Assembly (NCBI GenBank): GCA_018001695.1
Contig: JAGNHN010000004.1
Location: 38,702 to 102,701, forward strand
Length of the DNA: 64,000 nucleotides
Direction: 5' to 3'
Source of the DNA: Lentimicrobiaceae bacterium
GTDB lineage: Bacteria > Bacteroidota > Bacteroidia > Bacteroidales > JAGNHN01
The stretch's first letter is position 1; each line of letters starts with the position of its first letter. The notes under the pieces are model-generated. The model ran no database searches. It was given only the letters and a program-made list of their open reading frames with translations, and was not told the origin of the DNA. Made by a program: the position numbers and the translations under genes. This document shows positions 28,246 to 36,556 of the stretch, piece after piece.

Positions 28246-30636
28246 CTATTGTTTTATAACTTTTTGGACCTTTTTTGTGGTATGATCCGAAACGGTCATC
28301 AGATAGATGCCTTTTCCCAGGTGTTCCATTGGAATCAGCGCAGTTTCAGCATCACCATTCACCTTAATGATGTTCGAGCTGATCAATCTGCCTGTTAAAT
28401 CATGCAATTGTACTGTATAGTTTCCTTGCTTCCATCCTTCCAGGACAAGCATAGCCTGGGTTTCGACCGGATTTGGGAAGATATACATACGCGATGTGAT
28501 CTCATTTTCATTTGAGCCGGTACTCAACGCTGTTGTAATACAACGGAAATGGTAATCGGAATTGCCATTGGTTCCAACGGCTGGTGTCCATGCAGATCCA
28601 TCATAGTTGTATGAGCGGTTGAAGGTTCCCGGTTGCGTCATGAGCAGATTGGTGACCCCGGTGGGAACAGAAAATCCGATGAAGAAGTCACCGCTTAATC
28701 CGCTCAGCTGGGCAGCATAGGGGCGCATGTCCACGCGTGTGAATACGCTGTTATTCGCCACCGTGGCCTCAGCTATAGCCTGGACCGGTGTGATCTTGTC
28801 CGTTGTGGGCAAACCTCCTGCTGCGTTCCAGACATGCACCAGCATGGGAGCATTGGGTGGTGTTGGTGTTGTGTTGCCGGTTCCGTCGTAATTGCGGATC
28901 AGAATGGTCTTCAGATCAGCCGTTCCACTTAATGTCACCTTGACAGCGGCTGCCAGCACGCCGCCTGTGGCAGCGGGACCCACTGTTCCGTAATACTGAA
29001 TCTGTCCATTGTCGTAGGCGATATAGTTTCCGGCGATGTAACGGAAGGTATCGGTGACACTCACATTGGGGGTTGGTGAAACCTGGTCTGCAGAAGAAAT
29101 CCAGTAATTTACCATTGAACCTGCTGCTTGCGTGGGAATGTCGAAGGAATACTGATTATTACCCTGAATATTGGCATTGAGTGGCGTCTGTAATACTCCA
29201 TCAACCTTGTAGTGCAGTTTTGTATTGGAAACGCTCACACCTGAAGCGTCGGTGATCGTGGTCATCACAGTATTCACGCCTGCCTGTCCCTGATAATGTA
29301 CAGGTATGGTGTTGTTTACAATGAGTGGTCCAACCACGTCCACATCTGCTGTGGTGATGGCCCTGAAATGGAAATCGATGGTTCCCAGACTCCAGGTCGT
29401 TCCGTTGAAGGTGTAGGACCTGCCTGCAAATCCTGGGCTGGTCTCGACAGTATTGCAAATACCCGTGGGTACATCGTACCCGATGAAAATATCTCCACTC
29501 AGATTGGACAACTGGCTGGCGTAGGCACGCAAGTCGACACGGGTCATTGGTCTCGTATTCGTCAGGGTAGCCTCAGGTGTAACCAGAATGGGTGTGATCA
29601 GGTTGGTCCCAGGTAATCCGTTGTTGTTTGACCAGATATGGACGGTCATTGGACTATTGGGGTTGTTCTGGTCAGTGTAGTTTCGTATGAGCACGGTTTT
29701 CAGGTCCGTATTACCAAGGGTGACCCTGACCGCAACGCCGCGGGTGGCTTCAGCCGGCCCAACGGGCCTGTAGAAGTCCACAAAAGCATTGTCATATCCT
29801 ATGTAATTACCAGCAATGTATTTTCCGGAATCCGAAACTGCTGTATTAGGCGTGGTGGCTGAATCCGTTGCCGAGATGACATAGGAAATCCAGGTTCCTG
29901 CCGGCTTGGCGGGGATAGTGAATGACCAAAGGTTGGTCCCGGGCGTTTTAACCCCACTCACAGGTGTCTGGGATACACCATCTGCTTTGTAATTCACACT
30001 GGCGGCGGCTATACCTGAAAAATCGATCAGCTCGGCCATAACAACATGATCATAGATGGAACCCTGATAATGCACCGGGAGCGTATGGACGATCAAAGGA
30101 GGGGAGTTATCAACATTAGATCCGATAATCTGAAAGTTATCAATGTACATCCCGTCCATATTCAATCCGCCGTCGCTTTCAAACCTGAACCGGACCTTGA
30201 CATTGGTATTGCCGGCACCACAATAGCCTCCAAGGTCCAGCGTGTACTGGGTCCAGGTAGTGCTGTTGCCATCAAATACCGCCAGGGTGTTGAAGTTGGT
30301 GAAGTCGTTGTTGCTGGCGTCTACATACATATAGTCGAATCCCGCTTCAATCTGGTACCTGGCATAAAACTTGAGCTGGGCCGAAGGATACGTGGTGAGG
30401 TTGACACCATTTGCCATCTTAGCAGAAGAGATTTCGTTATCCAGATAATTCCCGGTTGGGCTTTCACTGAGGGATTTTGTCGGAGAATACGCTTGTGCGG
30501 TTGACAATCCCCAGTTGGTGGTGAGGACCCAATTGGTCACACCGGATTCAAAATCGTCGGAAAAGACGACGGTTGTTTGCCCGGATGCCATTATCCCGCA
30601 AGCGATGAAGGTGGTAAGTAGTAGGAGTTTTTTCAT
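28246..30636 (-). CDS. Secreted two-repeat protein with jelly-roll domain and T9SS tail
   Basis: The 796-residue protein begins with a signal peptide (MKKLLLLTTFIACGIMASGQ). Residues about 24-172 form a MAM/jelly-roll-like binding domain (FSDDFESGVTNW, LKFYARYQIEAGFDYMYV, MDGMYIDNFQIIG). Two tandem units of about 270 residues follow, each with a PLIV...PVHYQG strand region, a VNYKADGV or LHYKVDGV repeat, YIAGNYI(G/A)YDN and a second beta domain (TVLIRNY or TILIRNY, GDxFIGxxVPTG, DxHFRxITT). The C-terminal 90 residues are a T9SS sorting domain (MYIFPNPVETQAMLVLEGW, GKGIYLMTVSDHTTKKVQKVIKQ). No catalytic motif was recognised; a binding or structural role outside the cell is likely. Confidence 0.82.
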   Translation of the reverse strand: MKKLLLLTTFIACGIMASGQTTVVFSDDFESGVTNWVLTTNWGLSTAQAYSPTKSLSESPTGNYLDNEISSAKMANGVNLTTYPSAQLKFYARYQIEAGFDYMYVDASNNDFTNFNTLAVFDGNSTTWTQYTLDLGGYCGAGNTNVKVRFRFESDGGLNMDGMYIDNFQIIGSNVDNSPPLIVHTLPVHYQGSIYDHVVMAELIDFSGIAAASVNYKADGVSQTPVSGVKTPGTNLWSFTIPAKPAGTWISYVISATDSATTPNTAVSDSGKYIAGNYIGYDNAFVDFYRPVGPAEATRGVAVRVTLGNTDLKTVLIRNYTDQNNPNSPMTVHIWSNNNGLPGTNLITPILVTPEATLTNTRPMTRVDLRAYASQLSNLSGDIFIGYDVPTGICNTVETSPGFAGRSYTFNGTTWSLGTIDFHFRAITTADVDVVGPLIVNNTIPVHYQGQAGVNTVMTTITDASGVSVSNTKLHYKVDGVLQTPLNANIQGNNQYSFDIPTQAAGSMVNYWISSADQVSPTPNVSVTDTFRYIAGNYIAYDNGQIQYYGTVGPAATGGVLAAAVKVTLSGTADLKTILIRNYDGTGNTTPTPPNAPMLVHVWNAAGGLPTTDKITPVQAIAEATVANNSVFTRVDMRPYAAQLSGLSGDFFIGFSVPTGVTNLLMTQPGTFNRSYNYDGSAWTPAVGTNGNSDYHFRCITTALSTGSNENEITSRMYIFPNPVETQAMLVLEGWKQGNYTVQLHDLTGRLISSNIIKVNGDAETALIPMEHLGKGIYLMTVSDHTTKKVQKVIKQ

Positions 30637-30642
30637 AAGGCG

Positions 30643-30674
30643 TTGGTTTTGGTGAGGGGAATCATTTACCTTTA
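30643..30674 (+). promoter_or_regulatory. Candidate murB promoter
   Basis: A TTG (30643-30645) is followed after 21 nt by TACCTTTA (30667-30674), a 7/8 match to the -7 box. Initiation would be about 65 nt before the chosen murB ATG. The -33 element lies only 6 nt from the start codon of the divergent T9SS gene. Confidence 0.4.
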
Positions 30675-30678
30675 CCTA

Positions 30679-30686
30679 CAAATATA
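30679..30686 (-). promoter_or_regulatory. -7 box TATATTTG of the 28.2-30.6 kb T9SS gene
   Basis: A perfect TAnnTTTG on the minus strand, 42 nt before the ATG at 30636. It lies within a few bases of the murB -7 candidate on the other strand, so the two promoters face each other and cannot both be occupied. Confidence 0.55.
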
Positions 30687-30744
30687 TATAAAAAGAATCG
30701 AAATTACCATTACAGACGAAGCGTTATTAATTCAGATTTTCCTG

Positions 30745-31773
30745 ATGATTTCACAAACTCGTTTTTCTCTTCTGCCATATAATACTTTTCACATTCAGGC
30801 ATATGCCCGGCGTTATTTTCGCATCGATGAACCGGCTGACATAGATGGTATTCCAGCGTTATTGTCTGATGATAAGGATGCCTTTCTTGTACTGGGCGGC
30901 GGGAGCAACCTGTTGTTTGTCGGTGATTATGAAGGGACTGTCTTACATATTAACCTGACGGGAATCAATATAGAGGAGGATGGAGATAGTGTGAAAGTAA
31001 CAGCCCGGGCCGGCGTTGAATGGGATGACCTTGTGGGACAATGCACCGCGCGTGGCTTATGTGGTCTGGAAAATCTCTCTCTTATCCATGGTAAAGTCGG
31101 CGCCGCACCGGTTCAGAATATCGGAGCCTATGGGGTGGAACAATGTGATTGTTTTTTATGTGTTGAGGTTTACGATATATTGGAAGGGAAGTTCCTAACC
31201 CTAAATGCCGATGATTGCCAGTTTGGATATCGCGATAGCATTTTCAAACGACCAGAAAACCGCCACCTGCTAATTACACAGGTGACCTATAAGCTGAGCC
31301 GGCAGGGGCCACTGAAATATTCATATGAGACCCTGGATGCAGCGCTGCGTGAGCGCGGAATACGACAACCCGGCCCTCAGGATATCCGCGATGCTGTCAT
31401 CGGTGTACGGCGTCGCAGGTTGCCAGACCCTGATTTGCTGGGCAACGCAGGCAGCTTCTTCAAAAATCCCGTCGTTTCAAAGGACAAATATGAATCCCTC
31501 AAAGCACTTTATGCGGATCTGGTTGGCTTTCGCATGGGCGATGGGAGCTATAAACTTGCAGCAGGCTGGTTGATCGACCGGGCCGGCTGGAAAGGCTACA
31601 GGACAGGCGATGCAGGTGTTCATGACAAGCAGGCTCTGGTGCTGGTGAACCATGGAAATGCAAGTGGTGCAGATATTCTGAACCTGGCCAGAAGCATCAG
31701 GGAAGATATTTTCAATACATTTGGTGTTGCACTGGATCCGGAAGTCAATATTATCGGAGACAGCCTGGTATGA
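30745..31773 (+). CDS. murB: UDP-N-acetylenolpyruvoylglucosamine reductase
   Basis: MurB is an FAD flavoprotein that reduces enolpyruvyl-UDP-GlcNAc with NADPH to make UDP-MurNAc for peptidoglycan. The FAD-binding block VLGGGSNLLF, LSLIHGKVGAAPVQNIGAYGVE, and the catalytic region LGNAGSFFKNPVV (Ser as proton donor) are clear. KLAAGWLIDRAGWKG precedes the C-terminus. At 342 residues from the chosen start it has the length of the E. coli type I enzyme. The frame runs up to 30643, but those residues are not MurB-like. The next gene starts in an ATGA overlap. Confidence 0.95.
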   Translation: MISQTRFSLLPYNTFHIQAYARRYFRIDEPADIDGIPALLSDDKDAFLVLGGGSNLLFVGDYEGTVLHINLTGINIEEDGDSVKVTARAGVEWDDLVGQCTARGLCGLENLSLIHGKVGAAPVQNIGAYGVEQCDCFLCVEVYDILEGKFLTLNADDCQFGYRDSIFKRPENRHLLITQVTYKLSRQGPLKYSYETLDAALRERGIRQPGPQDIRDAVIGVRRRRLPDPDLLGNAGSFFKNPVVSKDKYESLKALYADLVGFRMGDGSYKLAAGWLIDRAGWKGYRTGDAGVHDKQALVLVNHGNASGADILNLARSIREDIFNTFGVALDPEVNIIGDSLV

Positions 31774-32105
31774 AAACCACAACTTCCATATGGTATAAGG
31801 TTTGGAAAAGCCGTGAGGCCTTCATATGGATCACGGCCCTGATTTTGCTTGCTTTGACAAACCCCGCCAGTGACACCTATAGTCTCTGCCCCTTGCACAA
31901 CCTCGGTTTCCGTTATTGCCCGGGCTGCGGACTGGGGCACAGTATCTCCGCATTGTTTCATGGTCAGCTGCTGGTATCCTGGCATGCACATCCATTAGGA
32001 ATTCCGGCTGTCATCATCCTGTTGATCCGGATATACAAAGTGTTATTCTTACATTTCTTCAAAAAACCACAAGTCTATGTCACAAGCCATCCGGTTTCTT
32101 CCTGA
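31770..32105 (+). CDS. DUF2752 membrane protein
   Basis: A 111-residue protein of the DUF2752 family, recognised by SLCPLHNLGFRYCPGCGLGHSI, where the CPGCG cysteines are the family hallmark, followed by a hydrophobic segment. It has two likely membrane helices (about residues 17-32 and 69-88). It starts in ATGA overlap with murB and its 3' end overlaps the next gene by 29 nt, so the three are translationally coupled. Function unknown. Confidence 0.85.
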   Translation: MKTTTSIWYKVWKSREAFIWITALILLALTNPASDTYSLCPLHNLGFRYCPGCGLGHSISALFHGQLLVSWHAHPLGIPAVIILLIRIYKVLFLHFFKKPQVYVTSHPVSS

Positions 32106-32436
32106 AGCAGAAGCAGACGAACTGATTTTCCTGCAAAAGATTTTCGATGGGCTGACCGAATCCCAGGCCCAGTTCTATGCCAGTCTGTACCGTGCCCGCC
32201 GCAGGGATCCCATGCTTATTCTGGTTTGTACGCTCATTGGATTCGCCGGTATCGCCGGAATTCAACGCATCATCACGCGGCAGATAGGGATGGGGATACT
32301 CTATCTTTTTACGGCCGGACTGTGTTTTATCGGGACAATCATTGATGCTGTCAATTACCGGCAGTTAACATCCGATTATAACCAGCGGATTGCCTTTGAG
32401 GTGTTATCTATGCTGAAATCCTATCAGATTGATTAA
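32077..32436 (+). CDS. TM2-domain-like membrane protein
   Basis: A 119-residue protein with a soluble N-terminal half (residues 1-45) and two hydrophobic helices around a short polar turn: ILVCTLIGFAGIAGIQRIITRQIGMGILYLFTAGLCFIGTIIDAV. This layout and the GxxGIQRxxxxQxGxGIxYLxTxG pattern resemble the TM2 domain. The gene overlaps the DUF2752 gene by 29 nt. The pair DUF2752 plus TM2 is often found together in Bacteroidota. Role unknown; the convergent pyrD gene ends 3 nt away. Confidence 0.78.
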   Translation: MSQAIRFLPEAEADELIFLQKIFDGLTESQAQFYASLYRARRRDPMLILVCTLIGFAGIAGIQRIITRQIGMGILYLFTAGLCFIGTIIDAVNYRQLTSDYNQRIAFEVLSMLKSYQID

Positions 32437-32439
32437 GCC

Positions 32440-33354
32440 TTAGTCGATGATCAGTGCCCCGGTAAGGTCACGAGCGGAAGTGATGTCATGCCTTTCCAGG
32501 TAGGCCTCAATTCCCTGCACGATTTTCATGGTGACGGACGGATCCACGAAGTTGGCCGTTCCGACCTGCACCGCGCTGGCACCGGCCAGCATGAATTCGA
32601 TGGCATCGGTCGCATTGCTGATACCGCCTATTCCGATGATGGGAATCCGCACGGCTTTGGCGACCTGCCACACCATCCTGAGTGCGACAGGTTTAATGGC
32701 CGGCCCTGATAGTCCACCTGTAACTGTACTCAGCACTGGTCTGCGCCGCTCGGCATCAACAGCCATCCCAAGCAGGGTATTGATCAGGCTGATCACATCT
32801 GCGCCTGCTTCTTCAACGGCCAGGGCAATATCAGCTATTTGGGTAACATTAGGAGATAGCTTGACTATCAGTGTTTTGTCATATACTTCCCGAACCGCCC
32901 GGGTCACTGCAGAAGCGGAAGGGCAACTTGTTCCAAAGGCCATACCGCCTTCTTTTACATTCGGGCAGGAGATATTCAGTTCGATGGCCTGGATCTTGTC
33001 CAACTGATTCATCATCCGGGCCACCTTGACATAGCCTTCCACCGTAGAATCGGAGACATTGGCGATAACGCAGGTATCCATGTCTTTAATTCGGGGATAA
33101 ATCTCCCTGACGAAATAGTGAATACCTTTATTTTGCAATCCAACCGCATTGAGCATCCCCATGGGCGTCTCAGCCATGCGCGGATAGGCATTGCCTTCAC
33201 GGTGTTCGGATGTTGTGGCTTTCAGGATGATACCACCCAGTTTACCCAGGTCCAGAAAGTCTTCGTATTCACTACCATAGCCAAAAGTACCTGATGCGGT
33301 AAGTACAGGGTTCCGAAGCTGCAGCTTGTGCAGGTTTATACTGAGATCAGCCAT
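32440..33354 (-). CDS. pyrD: Dihydroorotate dehydrogenase, NAD-linked type 1B catalytic subunit
   Basis: PyrD oxidises dihydroorotate to orotate, step four of pyrimidine synthesis. The 304 residues match type 1B enzymes. [16 protein letters not shown] begins the barrel. [11 protein letters not shown] holds the catalytic Cys, typical of class 1 enzymes. [16 protein letters not shown] and [29 protein letters not shown] form the FMN phosphate site. The gene overlaps the upstream pyrK by 19 nt; together they form the PyrD-PyrK heterotetramer that passes electrons to NAD+ instead of quinone. Confidence 0.95.
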   Translation of the reverse strand: MADLSINLHKLQLRNPVLTASGTFGYGSEYEDFLDLGKLGGIILKATTSEHREGNAYPRMAETPMGMLNAVGLQNKGIHYFVREIYPRIKDMDTCVIANVSDSTVEGYVKVARMMNQLDKIQAIELNISCPNVKEGGMAFGTSCPSASAVTRAVREVYDKTLIVKLSPNVTQIADIALAVEEAGADVISLINTLLGMAVDAERRRPVLSTVTGGLSGPAIKPVALRMVWQVAKAVRIPIIGIGGISNATDAIEFMLAGASAVQVGTANFVDPSVTMKIVQGIEAYLERHDITSARDLTGALIID

Positions 33355-34118
33355 AGCAGGTCACGTGTATTAAAGACGGGTCCATCGACGCAGACGCAAC
33401 GGTTTCCTTGGGTGGTCTGGGTAACACAGCAAAGGCAGGCCCCAATACCACAGGCCATGGTGTTTTCGAGAGAAACTTCGCAGGGAACCTCAGCCGCCGA
33501 TGTTCCGGCTGCAACCGCCCGCATCATGCCATCCGGTCCACAGGTATAAACCATTTTATATTCTGACAATTGGTCGCGGAAAACGGGATGATCGGTAACT
33601 TTTCCTTTAATACCTACGCTGCCGTCCTCCGTCGTGATGTGCAACGGACCATACTGCCGGTATTCATCTGGTCGCATGATGTCATGGGCTGTTGATCCCC
33701 CGATCAGGATATCCATAGGGATACCTTTATCGGCCAGTGTCCGTGCCAGAAACAACAAGGGCGCTACGCCGCAACCACCACCGATCAAGAGTACGGGTCC
33801 GGATTCAGGCATACCAAATCCTTTGCCAAGGGGATAAATCAGGTTTAACAATTCGCCAGGCTGCATGGCTGCAAGATGCCGGGTGCCTTCACCCACCTCT
33901 TTGATAAGGAGGGAAAGCGTAGATGCATCGCGGTCTGCATCATGAATCGACAAGGGCCGGCGAAGGTAGGTCGATGGGCTTCCCTTTACCAGGGCTTCTA
34001 CGAACTGACCGGGCTGCATACCTGGAAATGGGGTTGGCATCCTGAGCGTCAGCACTATATGATTATTGTTAAGCCGGAGATTTTGCAGCACCTCCAGATC
34101 TTCCAGGCGTTTCTTCAT
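33336..34118 (-). CDS. pyrK: Dihydroorotate dehydrogenase electron-transfer subunit
   Basis: PyrK carries FAD and a [2Fe-2S] cluster and moves electrons from PyrD to NAD+. In the 260 residues, [10 protein letters not shown] is the FAD site, [19 protein letters not shown] the NAD-binding loop and CGPDGMM the reductase C-terminal motif. The cluster cysteines lie in [12 protein letters not shown] and the later [10 protein letters not shown]. It is preceded 14 nt upstream by the DUF5606 gene and overlaps pyrD, so one transcript is likely. Confidence 0.95.
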   Translation of the reverse strand: MKKRLEDLEVLQNLRLNNNHIVLTLRMPTPFPGMQPGQFVEALVKGSPSTYLRRPLSIHDADRDASTLSLLIKEVGEGTRHLAAMQPGELLNLIYPLGKGFGMPESGPVLLIGGGCGVAPLLFLARTLADKGIPMDILIGGSTAHDIMRPDEYRQYGPLHITTEDGSVGIKGKVTDHPVFRDQLSEYKMVYTCGPDGMMRAVAAGTSAAEVPCEVSLENTMACGIGACLCCVTQTTQGNRCVCVDGPVFNTRDLLWLISV

Positions 34119-34132
34119 GGGTAAAGCGTGTA

Positions 34133-34624
34133 TCAGGCCTTTTCAGTATCATCAGCAGCAGCTACTTCACCCTCTTCCTCACCCTCTTCCTCACCCTCTT
34201 CCTCACCCTCTTCCTCACCCTCACCCTCACCCTCATCTTCATCAAATACCAGCATGTCCAATTCCTGTAACTGATTGTACCAGAGTAGTATCTTGCGGAT
34301 ATCCGAATCATACACCCTTTCCTGATCAAAATCAGGCACGGCGGCTTCGAAGAAAGTCCTGAGCACAGCCGGGCTTTCTTTGGAATCCGGGGCAGCACCT
34401 TGTTCTGTATGGGTGGCGATCATTTTAAAGATGTCCTTTAGCGGTATGTCATCTGTATAGGAATAGACACTGATTTCTTCCAGGGATGAAACACGCTGAT
34501 TCGCAAATACTGTAGTGCGTTGATTATCAATAAGACTCTCGACAACCATGCCTGTTTTGGTCTGGGCGATCAGCTTGTACAATCCTGGCTTGCCGGAAAT
34601 CGAAAGAATCTTTGTAAGGTCCAT
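34133..34624 (-). CDS. DUF5606 protein with acidic repeat tail
   Basis: The 163-residue protein has the N-terminal DUF5606 block found across Bacteroidota: DLTKILSISGKPGLYKLIAQTK, VVESLIDNQRTTVFANQRVS and SLEEISVYSYTDDIPLKDIF. The middle is helical. The last 40 residues are almost only Glu and Gly with Asp, encoded by a run of 12-bp and 6-bp repeats. No catalytic motif is known to me; the acidic tail could bind basic partners. It has its own -7 box and precedes pyrK by 14 nt. Confidence 0.82.
   Translation of the reverse strand: MDLTKILSISGKPGLYKLIAQTKTGMVVESLIDNQRTTVFANQRVSSLEEISVYSYTDDIPLKDIFKMIATHTEQGAAPDSKESPAVLRTFFEAAVPDFDQERVYDSDIRKILLWYNQLQELDMLVFDEDEGEGEGEEEGEEEGEEEGEEEGEVAAADDTEKA
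34169..34234. repeat. 12-bp and 6-bp tandem repeats in the DUF5606 gene
   Basis: Four perfect copies of CACCCTCTTCCT (34169-34216) are followed by three copies of CACCCT (34217-34234). Read on the minus strand they code EEGE and GE units of the acidic tail. Both unit lengths are multiples of three, so copy-number change keeps the frame. Confidence 0.9.
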
Positions 34625-34639
34625 GTCCTTTGTTTTTTA

Positions 34640-34647
34640 CAAAAATA
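34640..34647 (-). promoter_or_regulatory. -7 box TATTTTTG of the DUF5606-pyrK-pyrD group
   Basis: A perfect TAnnTTTG on the minus strand, 15 nt before the DUF5606 ATG at 34624. No -33 TTG lies at 19-21 nt. Confidence 0.6.
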
Positions 34648-34691
34648 ACAAGAAAGTCTTTCATGCCGGGCTGCAATGATCCGGCGGGTCA

Positions 34692-36548
34692 TCAATTTGG
34701 TGTTTCTGATATGGGTGTTGTTGAGGTTGCATTCCCTGCCTGGGCCATATACAAGCGGTAATACAGGCCTCTGATCTGCATCAATTCATCGTGTGATCCA
34801 CTTTCCAGGATCTCTCCCTGATCCATCACCACAACCCTATCAGCTTTGCGAATGGTTGACAGTCGATGGGCAATGACGACCACGGTACGCGCTTCCATAA
34901 GTTTCTCGATGGCTTCCTGCACAAGCTTTTCCGAAGCTGTATCCAGGGATGAAGTGGCTTCATCCAGGATCAGAATGGGAGGATTACGCAATACGGCGCG
35001 GGCGATACTGATGCGTTGACGTTGTCCACCTGATAAACGGGCACCTCGGTCTCCAAGCATGGTCTGATAGCCTTCTTCCATCTGAAGGATGAATTCTTCG
35101 GCATTGGCTACCTGGGCCGCTCTTCTCACTTCTGCTTCAGTGAACTGACCGGCACCAAAAGCGATATTGTTCAGTACTGTATCATTGAATAGAATGGTAT
35201 CCTGGGATACAATACCCATCAGGGCGCGAAGCTCGTCGATCCTGAGATTCCTCAAATCTTCCCCATCCAGCAGGATACAGCCTTCATCCGGGTCATGAAA
35301 GCGGGGCAGCATATCCACCAGGGTTGATTTACCGGCGCCTGATGGGCCAACGATGGCAATGACCTGTCCCTTAAGGATTTTCAGATGGATGTTTTTCAGG
35401 ACAGGGTTGTCAGCATGGGCGAAGCCCACATTCCTGAAAGTGATTTCACTATGCAGGTCACTGACAGAGACTGGGTTGGATATCTCGGTAATCTTCTCCT
35501 CTGCCTGCAGGACCTCCTCAATCCTGGCCAGGGAGGCCATGCCTTTCTGCACCTGATAATAGGCGGTGGTCAAGGATTTCGCCGGGGTGAGCATCTGTGA
35601 GAAGATCACCAGGTAGGCAATAAAGGTCTCTGGCCCCAGCGATACGGTCTCATTCAATACCATTGATCCCCCATACCACAATACAAATACGAGGATTGAG
35701 ATACCCAGGACTTCACTCAGTGGCGAGCTGAGATCACCCCTTCTGGTAAGACTGATCATTACCCTGGTGTAAGCCTGGTTAAGTTTCCGGAAACGCAGGG
35801 TGCTGAAGGGGATGGCGTTGAATGCCTTGATGATCCTCAATCCTCCCAGGCTTTCTTCGATGACGGACAGGATCTCTCCCATCATCCGCTGGGATTTGAT
35901 GGATTTCCTCCTGAGGCTTCTGGCAATGCTACCGATGAGCAAGCCTGCCAGTGGCAGCAGAATGAAGACGAACAGGGAAAGCCGCGGACTGAGGATAATG
36001 AGACTGAGCAAAAAGAACAGCAGGGATACCGGTTCCCGGAAAAAGAGTTCGAATCCACGCATAATGGACCACTCCACCTCCTGCATATCTGTTGTCGATC
36101 GCGCCATCAGGTCTCCCTTTTTTCGTTCGGTATAATAGGAGAGGGGCAGGATCAGCATATGTCCGTATACTTTATTGCGCAGGTCCCTGATAACGCCGGT
36201 ACGCAGCGGCGCCAGGAAATACATGCCGAGATATTGAAAGAGGTTCTTAAACAGAAAGAGAATGATGACCGTGACGCAAAGCAGGAGCAGTGCTTCCTGT
36301 GCCCCGGTTTGCCGGATAAATTCATTGAAGTACACGTTGAACCAGTCGCTGATGGATTCCCGGCTGAGGCCACCGGCCGGTATTTCGCTGGTTGAACGCT
36401 CCATCCTGAACAATACCCGAAGGAAAGGAATAACCATACTTAAGGAGGCTACGGCAAATACGGCAGCCAGGAAATTGGCCAGGATGCTGAGCAGGGCACG
36501 CTTCCAGAATGGAAGGACGAGACGAAGGATTTTAATGAGGTCTGCCAT
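34692..36548 (-). CDS. ABC exporter of the MsbA type
   Basis: A 618-residue half-transporter: an N-terminal six-helix membrane domain (about residues 1-330) fused to an ATPase. The ATPase has Walker A VGPSGAGKSTLVDMLPRF, signature LSGGQRQRISIARAVLRN, Walker B ILILDEATSSLD and the H-loop IAHRLSTI. This is the layout of MsbA, which flips lipid A precursors across the inner membrane, and of related drug and lipid exporters. Closeness to MsbA is suggested by length and the membrane part but the substrate is not proven. It starts 8 nt after purB. Confidence 0.88.
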   Translation of the reverse strand: MADLIKILRLVLPFWKRALLSILANFLAAVFAVASLSMVIPFLRVLFRMERSTSEIPAGGLSRESISDWFNVYFNEFIRQTGAQEALLLLCVTVIILFLFKNLFQYLGMYFLAPLRTGVIRDLRNKVYGHMLILPLSYYTERKKGDLMARSTTDMQEVEWSIMRGFELFFREPVSLLFFLLSLIILSPRLSLFVFILLPLAGLLIGSIARSLRRKSIKSQRMMGEILSVIEESLGGLRIIKAFNAIPFSTLRFRKLNQAYTRVMISLTRRGDLSSPLSEVLGISILVFVLWYGGSMVLNETVSLGPETFIAYLVIFSQMLTPAKSLTTAYYQVQKGMASLARIEEVLQAEEKITEISNPVSVSDLHSEITFRNVGFAHADNPVLKNIHLKILKGQVIAIVGPSGAGKSTLVDMLPRFHDPDEGCILLDGEDLRNLRIDELRALMGIVSQDTILFNDTVLNNIAFGAGQFTEAEVRRAAQVANAEEFILQMEEGYQTMLGDRGARLSGGQRQRISIARAVLRNPPILILDEATSSLDTASEKLVQEAIEKLMEARTVVVIAHRLSTIRKADRVVVMDQGEILESGSHDELMQIRGLYYRLYMAQAGNATSTTPISETPN

Positions 36549-36556
36549 GCCTGACC

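Noticed and set aside
34066..34362. Plus-strand frame with Pro-His-Pro-Leu repeats
   Set aside because: It is the opposite strand of the acidic repeat in the DUF5606 gene; the low-complexity repeat keeps it open by chance.
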